This document shows positions 8,382 to 18,124 of a stretch of DNA of 64,000 bases, in pieces (the first letter of the stretch is position 1; every line of letters begins with the position of its first letter). Position numbers and translations under genes: made by a program. The stretch comes from RHKX01 sp046330415 (GTDB lineage: Bacteria > Actinomycetota > Thermoleophilia > Solirubrobacterales > 70-9). The notes under the pieces were generated by a model. That model made no database searches and was not told where the DNA came from. It saw only the letters and a list, made by a program, of their open reading frames with translations. Where the stretch lies: contig JAXLSW010000007.1 in assembly GCA_046330415.1 (NCBI GenBank), forward strand, positions 124,001-188,000. The letters run 5' to 3'.

Positions 8382-9023
8382 ATGAGCGATCTCCACTCCC
8401 CGGGCGCCGAGGGCGCGGCGGTGCCGCCGAGCATCGCCGGGGACGACCGCCGCTCGCGGATCCTCGCCGCCGGGCTTGACCTCTTCACCGAGAAGGGCTT
8501 CCACGGCACCACGATCGCCGACCTCTGCGAGCGGGCCGGGGTCTCACCGGGCGACTTCGAGCGCGAATTCGGCTCGCGCGAGAGCCTCGTCATCGCACTC
8601 CACGACGACGTCAACAACCGGGCGCTCGCGGCGGTGATCTTCGCCCTCGACGGCGTCGATCCCAACGACGTCCCGGCGCGGGTCCACCGGGCGACGCACG
8701 CCTACCTGGACGTGATGACCACCGACCGGCGGTGGGCGCAGATCGCGATCCTGGAGTCGGTCGGCATCAGCCCGGCCGCCGAGGAGCACCGGCGGATCGC
8801 GATCGACCGCTTCGCGGCGCTCATGGAGGCTGAAGCGCAGCGCCTGGCCGCCGACGGCGTGATCCCGCAGCGGGACTTCCACCTGACGGCGGTTGCGATG
8901 ACCGGCGCCGTCTACGGGCTGATCAACACCTGGACCGCCGACGTCGACTGGGACGTCGAGGTCGACAAGATCGTCGCCGAGGTGACGCGCCTGATCGTGC
9001 TCGCCCTCGGCTACGAGGGGTAG
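8382..9023 (+). CDS. TetR-family transcriptional regulator
   Basis: 213 residues. Helix-turn-helix in RRSRILAAGLDLFTEKGFHG, TTIADLCERAGVSPGDFERE and FGSRESLVIAL; C-terminal ligand domain with conserved helices to YEG. The ATG at 8382 is chosen over longer in-frame options because AGGAG precedes it and a TACGAT box ends 9 nt upstream. The stop is 4 nt from the GTG of the glyoxalase-like gene, so the two form an operon. The effector is unknown. Confidence 0.87.
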   Translation: MSDLHSPGAEGAAVPPSIAGDDRRSRILAAGLDLFTEKGFHGTTIADLCERAGVSPGDFEREFGSRESLVIALHDDVNNRALAAVIFALDGVDPNDVPARVHRATHAYLDVMTTDRRWAQIAILESVGISPAAEEHRRIAIDRFAALMEAEAQRLAADGVIPQRDFHLTAVAMTGAVYGLINTWTADVDWDVEVDKIVAEVTRLIVLALGYEG

Positions 9024-9027
9024 CGCC

Positions 9028-9681
9028 GTGCCGCCGCGCCTGCGGCAAGCCGTGCTCTGCGCCCGCGACCTCGAGGTGACCGTGGACCGGCTGCGCGAGG
9101 AGCTTGGCCTCGGCGAGCCCTACCGCGACCCCGCCGTCGCCTACTTCGGCCTAGCGAACGCCGTGTTCGCGATCGGCGACACCTTCCTCGAGGTCGTCTC
9201 GCCGGTGAGCGAGGAAGAGCCGGGCGCCAGGACCGCGGCGCGGCAGCTCGAGCGCTCCGGCGCCGATGTCTGCGGCTACATGGCGATGTTGCAGGTCACC
9301 GACCTCGCTGCGGCGCGGGAGAGAGCGCGCCAGATGGGCGTGCGCGAGGTCTTCGCCGTGGAGCTCGACGACATCGAGGAGGTGCACCTCCACCCGGCCG
9401 ACATGCGCGGGGCGATCGTCGCCCTCTCGGTCCCCGACCCCGCGGCGTCGTGGCGGTGGGGAGGGGAGGGATGGGCCGATCGCAGCGTCCCCGGGCGCGT
9501 CGCCGGCATCACCCTCTCGGTCGCTGACCCGGAGGAGACGCGCTCGCGTTGGGAGGGGATCGCCGACGCCCCGCTCCCAGCCTGCTCGTTCGGGCCCGAC
9601 ACCGCGGAGGCGCCGGGCATCACCGCGATCACCGTTGAGGTGGGTGGCGAGGCGAAGGAGATCCAGCCGATGCGGCTCTGA
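9028..9681 (+). CDS. Glyoxalase-like (VOC superfamily) protein
   Basis: 217 residues beginning with GTG. Two beta-alpha-beta-beta-beta units are visible: residues 1-115 (RQAVLCARDLEVTVDRLREE, DTFLEVVSPV) and 150-217 (GRVAGITLSVADPEETRSRW, AITVEV). This is the Glyoxalase_3-like arrangement found in many actinobacterial proteins of unknown chemistry. Metal ligands are not complete enough to name a reaction. It sits 4 nt after a TetR gene, which suggests ligand-controlled expression. Confidence 0.72.
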   Translation: MPPRLRQAVLCARDLEVTVDRLREELGLGEPYRDPAVAYFGLANAVFAIGDTFLEVVSPVSEEEPGARTAARQLERSGADVCGYMAMLQVTDLAAARERARQMGVREVFAVELDDIEEVHLHPADMRGAIVALSVPDPAASWRWGGEGWADRSVPGRVAGITLSVADPEETRSRWEGIADAPLPACSFGPDTAEAPGITAITVEVGGEAKEIQPMRL

Positions 9682-9839
9682 CCGGGACGGTGATCGAAGT
9701 CGTCCGCCGGTCGCGTGAACCCGCGACCGGCGCCTTCGGAGAGAAGGTTCCGTAATCTCCACGCGGAGGCGCCTCTCGTCGGGGGAGGCCGATAAGGCCG
9801 GATACAAGAAAACCGGCTCGAGAGAGAGAGGAATCTTCC

Positions 9840-12086
9840 TTGCGATTCAGCAGTTCATGGGTCGGGGTTTACCCCCGCTTCATTTCGATTCGCCTCCTGG
9901 CGATGGCAGCCGTCATGGCCACCTTGCTGTTCACCGCCGCGACCGCGGGTGCAAGTGGCCCGTGCGGTGACTCCCCCTGGTGCGACTCCTCGCTCTCCCC
10001 GCAGAAGCGCGCGTCACTGCTCCTCTCGGCGATGACGCCGGAGCAGCGGATCGGCCTTCTCGCCGGCGACCACGCTGCGCTCGCGGGCGCCGACGGCACC
10101 CACACGGGAGCCGCCGACGGCATCCCCACCCTTGGTATCCCGGACTTCTTCCAGACGGATGGCCCGATGGGGGTTCGCCAGGGGCAGGCGACGTCGATGC
10201 CGTCGGAGATGTCACTTGCGTCGAGCTTCGATCGGGACCTGGCACGCAGCTATGGAGCTCTCGTCGGCAACGAGGCGAAGCTGAAGGGGAACGACCTCGT
10301 CTACGCCCCGACGGTGAACATCCTTCGCACCCCGCTGTGGGGCAGAGCCTTCGAGAGCATGGGCGAGGACCCGTTCCTGACGTCGAGCCTGGCGGTCGAC
10401 TACATCCGCGGTCTGCAGTCAGAGGGGGTGATCGGCGACGTCAAGCACTTCGCCGCCAACAACCAGGAGGGCAACGCGCAGGGCGGCAGCCGCTTCAACG
10501 TCAGCGCCCAGATCGACGAACGGACCCTGCGGGAGATCTACCTCCCGGCCTTCGAGGCGGCGGTCAAGCGCGGCGACGTCGGCTCGGTCATGTGCTCCTA
10601 CAACAAGATCAACGGCGTTCACGCGTGCGAGAACCCCACGCTTCTGACGAAGATCCTGCGCGAGGAATGGGGCTTCAAGGGACTCGTCCTCGCCGACTAC
10701 GGGGCCTCCAAGCACATCGACACGGGCCTGCGGGCGGGCCTCGACTACGAGCCCTTCCCCTATGTCGATTTCGACGGCGGCGAGAACCTCACCCCCAGCC
10801 AGGTCACCGCCGCGCTCGAGGCCGGGCGGATCAACCAGGGCGACATCGACACGGCGGTGCGCCACCAACTCGAGACGCTGTTCCGGTTCGGGTTCTTCGA
10901 CCGCGCCCCGTTCGTGGATGACGCTTCCAGGATCGACAGCGCCGCCCACCAGAAGCGAGCTCGCCGAGCCGCCGAGCAGGGCACCGTGCTGCTGCAGAAC
11001 GACGGCGTGCTGCCACTGGACTCGTCGCGGCTCGGGTCGCTCGCCGTGATCGGTGCCGACGCCACTCGCTACGTCAACGGCGGCGGCTCCTCGAACATCG
11101 ATCCCCTCGAGTTCACCAGCGTGCTGGGGGGCATCCAGGCGCGCGCGGGCGACGATGTCGACGTCAGGTTCGATCCCGGCTACGACCTCGCCCAGGCGGC
11201 GCAGGCCGCGCGCGACGCTGATGCCGCTGTCGTCGTGATCGCCGACGCCGCGAGCGAGGGCCACGACAAGCCATGCCTCGGGATCGACTGCGGGGCCGGG
11301 CCGATCGACGGGATGGCGCTGCAGCGCGATGCCCTCGTCCAGCAGGTCGCCGCCGCCAATCCCAACACCGTCGTCCTGCTGGAGACCGCGGGACCGGTCC
11401 TGACGCCGTGGCGCGATCAGGTCGCAGCGGTCGTGGAGGGTTGGTATCCCGGCGGAGCCGCCGGCCCGGCGCTCGCCCGGGTGCTCTTCGGCGACGTCGA
11501 TCCCGGCGGCAGGCTCCCGGCGACGTTCCCCGCCACGGAGGAGCAGCTGCCGACCTCGCAGGACTCCTCCTCCTACCCAGGCGTGGACAACGTCGTTGAC
11601 TACAGCGAGGGAGTGCTCGTCGGCTACCGGTGGTTCGACGAGAATGGGCTGAAGCCCGCCTACCCGTTCGGCCACGGGCTCTCCTACAGCCGCTTCGCGT
11701 TCCGCGGGCTCAAGGTTCGACCGGACAAGCGCGGCGCTGGTGCCCGCGTCGCGCTCAAGGTCGTCAATGTGGGCGATCGCAAGGGCTTCGCGGTACCCCA
11801 GCTCTACGTGTCGATGCCCGGATCGGCGAAGCGGGTGCAGCCCCCTCGACAGCTGAAGGCGTTCAAGAGCGTGAAGCTGAAGCCCGGTGCGAGCGAGCTC
11901 CTTCGCTTCCATCTCGGGAGCCGCTCGTTCTCCTATTGGAGCGATCGCCGCAGCGGCTGGGACGTCGCGAAGGGCTGCTACCGGATCGAAGTGGGCAAGT
12001 CGTCCCGCAGCCTCGGCCTGGGAGCGAAGCTGTCGTGGTCTGCGGCCTCGGGTGCGATGCGACGCGGGTGCGGCTCAGCGGGATAG
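9840..12086 (+). CDS. Glycoside hydrolase family 3 beta-glucosidase-like enzyme, secreted
   Basis: 748 residues. The order is signal peptide (to about residue 39), GH3 N-terminal barrel with KHFAANNQE and the nucleophile in LVLADYGAS (Asp near 286), GH3 C-terminal domain with GGGSSNIDP and GWYPGGAAGPALARVLFGD, then a fibronectin-III-like domain starting at FGHGLSYSRF. Members release glucose or related sugars from beta-linked oligosaccharides. The start is TTG 9840 behind AGAGAGAGGAA; ATG 9903 would also leave a signal peptide. The gene directly follows a glyoxalase-like gene on the same strand but is separated by about 160 nt, so it is probably its own unit. Confidence 0.9.
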   Translation: MRFSSSWVGVYPRFISIRLLAMAAVMATLLFTAATAGASGPCGDSPWCDSSLSPQKRASLLLSAMTPEQRIGLLAGDHAALAGADGTHTGAADGIPTLGIPDFFQTDGPMGVRQGQATSMPSEMSLASSFDRDLARSYGALVGNEAKLKGNDLVYAPTVNILRTPLWGRAFESMGEDPFLTSSLAVDYIRGLQSEGVIGDVKHFAANNQEGNAQGGSRFNVSAQIDERTLREIYLPAFEAAVKRGDVGSVMCSYNKINGVHACENPTLLTKILREEWGFKGLVLADYGASKHIDTGLRAGLDYEPFPYVDFDGGENLTPSQVTAALEAGRINQGDIDTAVRHQLETLFRFGFFDRAPFVDDASRIDSAAHQKRARRAAEQGTVLLQNDGVLPLDSSRLGSLAVIGADATRYVNGGGSSNIDPLEFTSVLGGIQARAGDDVDVRFDPGYDLAQAAQAARDADAAVVVIADAASEGHDKPCLGIDCGAGPIDGMALQRDALVQQVAAANPNTVVLLETAGPVLTPWRDQVAAVVEGWYPGGAAGPALARVLFGDVDPGGRLPATFPATEEQLPTSQDSSSYPGVDNVVDYSEGVLVGYRWFDENGLKPAYPFGHGLSYSRFAFRGLKVRPDKRGAGARVALKVVNVGDRKGFAVPQLYVSMPGSAKRVQPPRQLKAFKSVKLKPGASELLRFHLGSRSFSYWSDRRSGWDVAKGCYRIEVGKSSRSLGLGAKLSWSAASGAMRRGCGSAG

Positions 12087-12096
12087 GGTGCGCGAG

Positions 12097-12939
12097 ATGC
12101 TGAGGCGGCTCCACAACAAGCTCTGCCTCGCCGCCGCTTGCGTCCTCGCTGCTCTCGGGGTGGCTGGGGTCGCCGCTCAGAGCGCCTCCGCCGGTGACAC
12201 GTTCTATCTGAACAACAACTCGTCCTCGTCGCTCAGCGGTGTCTCCGACTACGGCGGACCGAACTACAACATCCCCAACGACATGTCGTCCTGCGTGACC
12301 GGACCGTTTCCCGGGCCGAACGCAACGGCCTACACCTTCGCTCCCGGAACCAGCGGCTCGCTGTTTCTGACGGAGGATCTGTTCGACAGCTTCTGCTACA
12401 GCGACGTCAACCCGCAGTCGTTCAGCGTCATGTCGCCCCAGGCCAACGGGGGCGGGTTCTGGGCACCCCGCGATCCCCTGATCGGGAGTGCGACCCTCAC
12501 CTGCGCCGTCAACGGCAGCAGCGATCCCGTCGTCACCGCGACCGTCAACGGCCTCAAGTGCAACGTCGCCGACGCGGCGGGAGCTCCGGCCGCGACGTTC
12601 GTCTCCTCCGCCGCGCCGATCCGCGGCAACTCCGCCGTGGCCCTGCTCCAGCATTTCCCGGCGTCGAATAGCGGTGCGTCCGGCAAGCCGGTCAGCGGCG
12701 TCCATCAGGTCACCATCAGCGATGAGCAGGGCAACGTGCTCGGTCGCACTCGGGTCAAGCTCGTTTCCGGGAAGTCGAAGAGCGTCCGGATCCCGATGCC
12801 GAGCAAGCTCCGCAAGCAGGTCGCCAAGAGCGGCTCGGTCGAGGTCGACGCGGTGGTGAAGCGGGTGGACGGGAAGCCGGGAACCGGCGACCGCGCGGTT
12901 CTCGTCCTGATGAAGGACGACGAGAACCTGCCGTTCTGA
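12097..12939 (+). CDS. Secreted protein of unknown function with Lys-rich C-terminal domain
   Basis: 280 residues. The signal peptide ends near SASAGD (residues 5-33). A Ser/Asn/Tyr-rich N-terminal half (FYLNNNSSSSLSGVSDYGG) has three Cys. The C-terminal 90 residues read VHQVTISDEQGNVLGRTRV and KSKSVRIPMPSKLRKQVAKS, resembling the Lys-rich C-terminal module of the surface proteins at 42832, 44711 and 53197. A TAGGGT box ends 8 nt before the ATG. It lies 10 nt after the GH3 gene and may be partly co-transcribed. No enzyme signature is visible. Confidence 0.6.
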   Translation: MLRRLHNKLCLAAACVLAALGVAGVAAQSASAGDTFYLNNNSSSSLSGVSDYGGPNYNIPNDMSSCVTGPFPGPNATAYTFAPGTSGSLFLTEDLFDSFCYSDVNPQSFSVMSPQANGGGFWAPRDPLIGSATLTCAVNGSSDPVVTATVNGLKCNVADAAGAPAATFVSSAAPIRGNSAVALLQHFPASNSGASGKPVSGVHQVTISDEQGNVLGRTRVKLVSGKSKSVRIPMPSKLRKQVAKSGSVEVDAVVKRVDGKPGTGDRAVLVLMKDDENLPF

Positions 12940-13056
12940 CGGCGAGTTGTGGGGGAGTGGAGCTGGGCGGACTCGAGCCGGGAGTCGGCCTCGACAGCAG
13001 TACTCGCAGGGACGGGTAGGGTCCGCGGCGCCCATTCAACGACCGCGAGGAGCCGC

Positions 13057-13488
13057 ATGGCAACAGCAGAAGACTTCAGCGCCGAGGAGTGGGAGGCGAT
13101 CTCCGACGGCCCGGTGTACGCCGGGATGATGGTCACAACCGCCAGCAAGGGCGGGACGATCCGCGAGATGTTCTCGATGTCCAAGACCTGGGCGGAGGCG
13201 CGTCAGCAGCATGGCGAGAGCGAGCTGCTGGATGCGATCGTCGCCGAGAAGCCGAAGCTGGATGAGAAGCCCGGTACGGCTATCGAGCTCCACAACGCCG
13301 GAATCCGGATGCTGCAGGAGGCCGTTCGCGTGCTCGAGGCGAAATCGCCGGACGACGTCGACACCTACCGGGGCTTCGTCACCGGACTGGCCGAGCGCGT
13401 CGCGCAAGCCCACGAAGAGCGCGGCCAGCAGATCAGTCCGGGTGAGCAGACGGTGCTCGACGAGATCGCCGGCGCGCTGGGGTCCTAG
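13057..13488 (+). CDS. Hypothetical helical cytoplasmic protein
   Basis: 143 residues with GCGAGGAG before the ATG at 13057. No signal peptide. The sequence FSAEEWEAISDGPVYAGMMV, then a run of amphipathic helices ending in SPGEQTVLDEIAGALG, predicts a small all-alpha protein. I do not recognise a characterised family; the pattern resembles uncharacterised helical-bundle proteins of actinobacteria. It stands alone between a secreted protein gene and tRNA-Ala. Confidence 0.55.
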   Translation: MATAEDFSAEEWEAISDGPVYAGMMVTTASKGGTIREMFSMSKTWAEARQQHGESELLDAIVAEKPKLDEKPGTAIELHNAGIRMLQEAVRVLEAKSPDDVDTYRGFVTGLAERVAQAHEERGQQISPGEQTVLDEIAGALGS

Positions 13489-13550
13489 GTGGATACGCCC
13501 GAAGGCGGGTAGCGCAGCAGGTCCCCGCGCGAGGCGACAAGGTGGGGGAG

Positions 13551-13623
13551 TGGAGCTAGGCGGACTCGAACCGCCGACCTCCTGGGTGCGATCCAGGCGC
13601 TCTTCCAGCTGAGCTATAGCCCC
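13551..13623 (-). tRNA. tRNA-Ala (anticodon CGC)
   Basis: 73-nt cloverleaf on the minus strand. The acceptor arm GGGGCTA/TAGCTCC (one G-U) is followed by discriminator A; the anticodon arm CCTGG/CCAGG encloses loop ATCGCAC with anticodon CGC (13588-13590). The T-loop GGTTCGAGTCC is intact. The 3' CCA is not encoded. It reads the Ala codon GCG, abundant in this GC-rich genome. Confidence 0.95.
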
Positions 13624-13720
13624 AGTGACGGGTCAGAACCCGTGGGCGGAGGATACTCGGCCGCATGGGCCGGTTCATCCCGGACTTGGGCGCTGACGGC
13701 GATCGGCCGATGGGAGGCGG

Positions 13721-15610
13721 ATGAGCTTCGGCTTCCGCCTGCGCCTCTTCTTCGTCGCGATCGTGGTGATCCCGATGGCCGTGCTGGCTGTCGCGGTTCT
13801 GCTGATCACCCGGGACTCTCGGGACGGCAAGGCCGACGCGCGGCTCGCCTCCGGGCAGAAGACCGCCCGCGCCCTCTACGACGAGGCGCTCGCCGAGGCG
13901 CCTGACGAGGCGCGCTCGATCGCGCGCGAAGTCGGTCCCGACCTTGCCGCCGGCAACGCAGCCGCCCTCGGCGTGGCTGCAGACGAAGCGCGGGAGAGGT
14001 CCGACGTCGTCGCGGTGGCGATCCTCGACGTGGGCGGCGACGAGCTCGCCACCTCCGGCCCACCCGACGCGATCGCCTTCGGCGAGAGCGAGGTGGCCGA
14101 CGCCGCCGACGGAGGCGATCTCGGGACTGTCAGGGCGGCGATGCTCCGTCCCGACGACTTCGTCGCGCGCGTCGCGGAGCTCACGGGGCTCGACGTCGCG
14201 CTGGTCGACGGCGATGGTGACGTCGCGGCGAGCGCCGGGTTCGACGCGGCCGCAGTGCCCGCGGGTGACGAGGCCAGTGACGTCGAGCTCTCGGACGGCC
14301 GCGCCGGCCGCGCCGCCTCCCTGGCCCTCGAGGGCGCGCGCCCCGGGGCGAGGCTCGTGCTGGCGACCCCTCTCGAGAGCGGCTTCGTCGCCTCCGAGCC
14401 GCTGGTCGCGTTGGTCCTGGCCGTCTTCTTCGCGCTCGCGTTCGCCGGCATCTTCGTCCTGCTCCGGGACCTCCAGCGCCGGGTGGCGGCGATGCTCGCG
14501 GCCGCCCGGCGGATCGGGGAGGGCGACTTCGAGACGAAGGTCCCGGTCGAGGGTGACGACGAGATGGCCGGGCTCGCCCGCGAGATGAACCGGATGAGCG
14601 GTCGCCTCAGCGAGCAGATGCGCGAGCTGAAGCTGCAGCGCAAGGAGCTCGACGAGTCGGTGCACAGGATCGGTGAGGCGTTCGCCTCAGGGCTCGACCG
14701 CGAGACGCTGCTCGAGCTCGTCGCCGAGACCGCAGCGGCGGCTTGCGGGGCGGATGCGTCTCGGGTCGGGCTCCGCGATGGCGGCCGGACGCTCGTGACC
14801 AAGGAGGCTCCCGAGGCGCTGGCGGGCGTGCTCGAGGAGGCGGGCGAGGAGGCTTGGGAGGGTACGGGAGACGGTGTCGCGGGCGACGGGGAGCATCACG
14901 CGATCGCCGAGGCGATGGGGGGAAGCCTCGAGGAGGGGGCGGTCCGCTGCGCGATCTCGGTCGCCCGGGCCGGGGAGCCGTTCACCGACGAGGAGCGCGG
15001 CAAGCTCCGCTATCTGCTCGGGCGCATGATCGACTCGGCGGAGAACATCGACGAGCATGAGCGCGTCGCCGAGCAGGCGCTCACCGACGAGCTCACCGGC
15101 ATTCCCAACCACCGCCACTTCACGCAATGGATGCGGCATGAGACGGCGCGGGTGGGCCGCTACAGCGGTGAGCTCTCGTTGGTCCTGGTCGACATCGACG
15201 ACTTCAAGCAGGTCAACGACACCCACGGGCACCTGCAGGGCGACCGGGTGCTGGCGATGGTCGGTGCGCTGCTGGCCGAGCAGGTGAGAGGGATCGACCT
15301 CGCCGCGCGCTACGGCGGGGAGGAGTTCGTGCTCGCACTGCCGGAGACACCGCGCGAGGGCGCCGTGCTCGTCGCCGAGCGGGCGCGGCGGGTGCTCGAG
15401 GAGGCGAGCGCTGAGGGGGTGGACGGGGCGCCGCCGGTCAGCGTCACCGCGAGCTTCGGGGTCGCGACGATGCCCGTAGACGCCACCGACACCGAAGGGC
15501 TCATCGCCGCAGCGGACGCAGCGTTGTATGAGGCGAAGCGCAGCGGGAAGAACAGGGTGGTGGCTGCCGAAGCCGGGAGCCCGGCGTCCGCGCAGGGGAA
15601 CGAGCCGTAG
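13721..15610 (+). CDS. Membrane diguanylate cyclase with HAMP and GAF-like domains
   Basis: 629 residues. Membrane span 1 at about 8-28, a variable extracytoplasmic sensor of about 200 residues, span 2 near 228-250, a HAMP linker (AARRIGEGDFETKVPVEGDD), a GAF-like segment (residues 320-440) and a GGDEF domain from LTDELTGIPNHRHF to the end. The active-site loop reads GGEEF near residue 531, preceded at the right distance by RGID, an RxxD inhibitory site, so cyclase activity with product inhibition is expected. It makes cyclic di-GMP in response to an unknown external signal. The ribosome site is GGGAGGCGG. Confidence 0.93.
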   Translation: MSFGFRLRLFFVAIVVIPMAVLAVAVLLITRDSRDGKADARLASGQKTARALYDEALAEAPDEARSIAREVGPDLAAGNAAALGVAADEARERSDVVAVAILDVGGDELATSGPPDAIAFGESEVADAADGGDLGTVRAAMLRPDDFVARVAELTGLDVALVDGDGDVAASAGFDAAAVPAGDEASDVELSDGRAGRAASLALEGARPGARLVLATPLESGFVASEPLVALVLAVFFALAFAGIFVLLRDLQRRVAAMLAAARRIGEGDFETKVPVEGDDEMAGLAREMNRMSGRLSEQMRELKLQRKELDESVHRIGEAFASGLDRETLLELVAETAAAACGADASRVGLRDGGRTLVTKEAPEALAGVLEEAGEEAWEGTGDGVAGDGEHHAIAEAMGGSLEEGAVRCAISVARAGEPFTDEERGKLRYLLGRMIDSAENIDEHERVAEQALTDELTGIPNHRHFTQWMRHETARVGRYSGELSLVLVDIDDFKQVNDTHGHLQGDRVLAMVGALLAEQVRGIDLAARYGGEEFVLALPETPREGAVLVAERARRVLEEASAEGVDGAPPVSVTASFGVATMPVDATDTEGLIAAADAALYEAKRSGKNRVVAAEAGSPASAQGNEP

Positions 15611-15689
15611 CGGCGAAGATAGGGCCGCGAGGCGATGAAACCAAGCGGGTCCCAAGGCCTGCCCGCATCTGCAAACCTTCGGCTTAGAC

Positions 15690-16586
15690 ATGGGAATCCT
15701 CGACGACGCGATCCGCCAGCACCTCGAGCTGAAGCGCCAGCATGGCGCTGAGGACGAGGACCTCGAGCGACTCGAGAAGGAGGCCTTCGGGCCCGCCGTG
15801 CGCCCGGGCGACCCCGGCTACGAGACCGGCGAGTCGCCGATTGAGCCTTCGCCTGAGTCTGAGGCGTCCGATGAGCCCGCGACAGGTGAGGAGCCGTCCG
15901 CGGAGCAAGCTGCCGCCGAGGCCACCGCGCCCTCCGCCGAGGCCACCCTGCCCGAGATGCCCGCTCTCAGCGAGGAGGAGGAGCCCGCGGCTGAGGCGCC
16001 CGCGACCGAGTCTCCCTCGGAGGAGGCACCGGCTGCGGAGGAGCCTCCCAGTGGAAGCTTCGGGATCTTCGACGCCGAGTCCGAGTTCGGGGCGGAGTCC
16101 GAGGAGATCCCCTCCGGCCTGAGCCCGGCGGAGCAGGCGCGGGTCGAGCACTCCCACCTCGAGGACACGGCCGACCATCCGGCGCCGACCCAGCTCGGCC
16201 CTGAGGACGAAGCGGAGGAACCGCCGAGCGCCGCCGCGCCTGCGGACGCGCCTGAGTCGGCCGAGCAGCCCGCCGCACCCGCGGAGCCCGAGTCGGAGGA
16301 ACAGCCGGCCGCCCCGCCCGAGCCGGAGTCGGCCGAGCAGCCGGTGACCCCGGAGGCTCCGGAATCAGACATCTTCGGGGCCGACGACGACTTCGGTCTC
16401 TCCGACGCTGACCTCTCGCTCGACGAGGAGAGAGGCTCCGGCGCGAAGCCCGCCGCGGAGGGAGCGGAGGGCGAGGACGGCGAGGACCTCCTCGAGGAGA
16501 CGCCGGACTTCCTGCAGGAGAGCGAGGGCGAGGACCTCTGGTTCGAGCAGGGGCCGCCCCGCGACTTCGACTTCGACGACGACTGA
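15690..16586 (+). CDS. Highly acidic Pro/Ala/Glu-rich protein with conserved N-terminal helix
   Basis: 298 residues. The first 40 (GILDDAIRQHLELKRQHGAE) form a plausible amphipathic helix. The rest is low-complexity Glu/Ala/Pro/Ser with repeated SAEQPAAPPEPE-type units and an extremely acidic tail ending in FDFDDD. It should be intrinsically disordered with a large net negative charge. No catalytic motif is present. The protein stands alone, followed by a terminator and the convergent glutamate dehydrogenase gene. Confidence 0.6.
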   Translation: MGILDDAIRQHLELKRQHGAEDEDLERLEKEAFGPAVRPGDPGYETGESPIEPSPESEASDEPATGEEPSAEQAAAEATAPSAEATLPEMPALSEEEEPAAEAPATESPSEEAPAAEEPPSGSFGIFDAESEFGAESEEIPSGLSPAEQARVEHSHLEDTADHPAPTQLGPEDEAEEPPSAAAPADAPESAEQPAAPAEPESEEQPAAPPEPESAEQPVTPEAPESDIFGADDDFGLSDADLSLDEERGSGAKPAAEGAEGEDGEDLLEETPDFLQESEGEDLWFEQGPPRDFDFDDD

Positions 16587-16635
16587 CCCGCCGCCGACGG
16601 CCCGGCCCCCGGCGTTCCCAGCGGCGACTCCTCGC

Positions 16636-16680
16636 CGAGTGGCAGATTCCGGCGACGGGATCGCCGAATTACGCCACTCG
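16636..16680. terminator. Nested hairpin between convergent genes, probable bidirectional terminator
   Basis: The outer stem CGAGTGGC (16636-16643) pairs with GCCACTCG (16673-16680); inside it CGGCGA pairs with TCGCCG around a GGG-containing loop. It sits between the stop of the acidic protein (16586) and the end of glutamate dehydrogenase (16704). Confidence 0.55.
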
Positions 16681-16703
16681 CCTCTCCGCCGCCGCCCTCC
16701 CGC

Positions 16704-18024
16704 TCAGTCGAAGTAGCCGCGTGTCTTCGACGCGTCGACGACGCGCTCGATCGACGTCTCGAACGCGGCCGTCCGCAGCGTCTGCCCCTCGCGGTCGGCG
16801 CGATGCTCGACCTCGTGAAAGGTGCGGCGGAGGATGTGGCCGAGCTTCGAGTTGATCTCCTTCTCCTCCCAGCGGAAGTGCTGGAGGTTCTGCACCCACT
16901 CGAAGTAGGAGGCGACGACGCCACCGGCGTTCGCCATCAGGTCGGGAACGATCAGCACCCCCTTGTCGTCGAGGATGTCGTCGGCCTCGAACGTGGTCGG
17001 GTTGTTCGCGCCCTCGACGATCATCTTGCAGTTGAGGAGGTCGGCGTTCTCCGCGTGGATCATGCCTCCGAGCGCCGCCGGGAAGAAGACGTCGCAGGGG
17101 ATCTCGTAGAGGTCGCCGGGGGAGATCGCCTCGGCTCCCGGGAAGTCCTCGAGCTTGCCCCCGTCGGCGTGCAGGTGGCGGACCAGGGCCTGCGCGTCGA
17201 TGCCGGCTGTCGCTGCGGATTGCGCCGAACGCGTCGGAGACACCGATCATCTTCGCGCCGAGGTCCTGCATGATCCGGGCGAGCCAGGAGCCGACGTTGC
17301 CGAAGCCCTGGACCACGAACCGCGTCTGGTCCGGAACGAGGCCGATCTTCGGCGCCGCCTCCTGGAACATGAAGACGCAGCCACGGCCGGTCGCCGCCTC
17401 GCGACCGTAGGAGCCCTCGAGCGAGATCGGCTTGCCGGTGACGATCGCCGGCGTGTGGCCGTGCAGCTTCCCGTACTGGTCCATCATCCACGCCATCACC
17501 TGGGAGTTGGTGTTGACGTCGGGAGCGGGGATGTCCCGCGTCGGGCCGAGAACCTTCGAGATCTTGTCCATGAAGCCGCGCGCGACCCGCTGCAGCTCAG
17601 CCTCGTTGAGGTCCGCCGGATCGACGTTCACCCCGCCCTTGGCCCCGCCGTAGGGGATCCCGGCGATCGCGGTCTTCCAGGTCATCATCGAGGCGAGGGC
17701 ACGCACCTCGTCGATGTCGACCTCGGGGTGGAAGCGGACCCCGCCCTTGTACGGACCACGCGCGCCGTTGTGCTGGATGCGGTAGCCGTGGTAGACGCGC
17801 GTCGTGCCGTCGGCGGTCTTGATCGGGATCTGGACGGTGACTTCGCGGTAGGGCTCCCAGAAGATCTGGCGGATGTCGTCGGGGTAGCCGAGGCTGTCCC
17901 ACGCCCGGTCGAAGTGATGGCGCACGACGTCGAGGTCCGACACCTTCGCGCGCGCCGCCCGTGGGTCACCTCCGTCAGTTTCCCCGCGCCCGTCCGCGCG
18001 CGCCGAATCCGTCTCCGTGGCCAC
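16704..18024 (-). pseudogene. gdhA: Glutamate dehydrogenase (Glu/Leu/Phe/Val family), split by a single-base frameshift
   Basis: The N-terminal part (from GTG 18024 behind GGGAGGAGAGA) has the catalytic GGAKGGV lysine motif and the dinucleotide fold GFGNVGSWLARI. After GVSDAFGAIRSDS the frame is lost near 17203-17206 and the C-terminal part continues one frame over to 16704 with FFPAALGGMI, VEGANNPTT and PDLMANAGGVV intact. Removing one base in the CCGG run restores a continuous protein of about 439 residues, a normal length, with a sensible SDSGIDAQAL junction. The enzyme interconverts glutamate and 2-oxoglutarate plus ammonia. Because everything else is conserved, a sequencing or assembly error, or a very recent mutation, is more likely than an old pseudogene. 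Confidence 0.85.
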
Positions 18025-18124
18025 TGGTCTCTCCTCCCGTTGCCTGTGCGGTGCGCCGCGATCCTCGCACAGCTGGGCGTGGCGATGTGAACGACTTGGT
18101 GGCCGGATCTAGAATTGGGGAAAT

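Noticed and set aside
10419..11912. 497-codon minus-strand frame inside the GH3 gene
   Set aside because: Shadow of the GH3 enzyme, whose catalytic motifs are on the plus strand.
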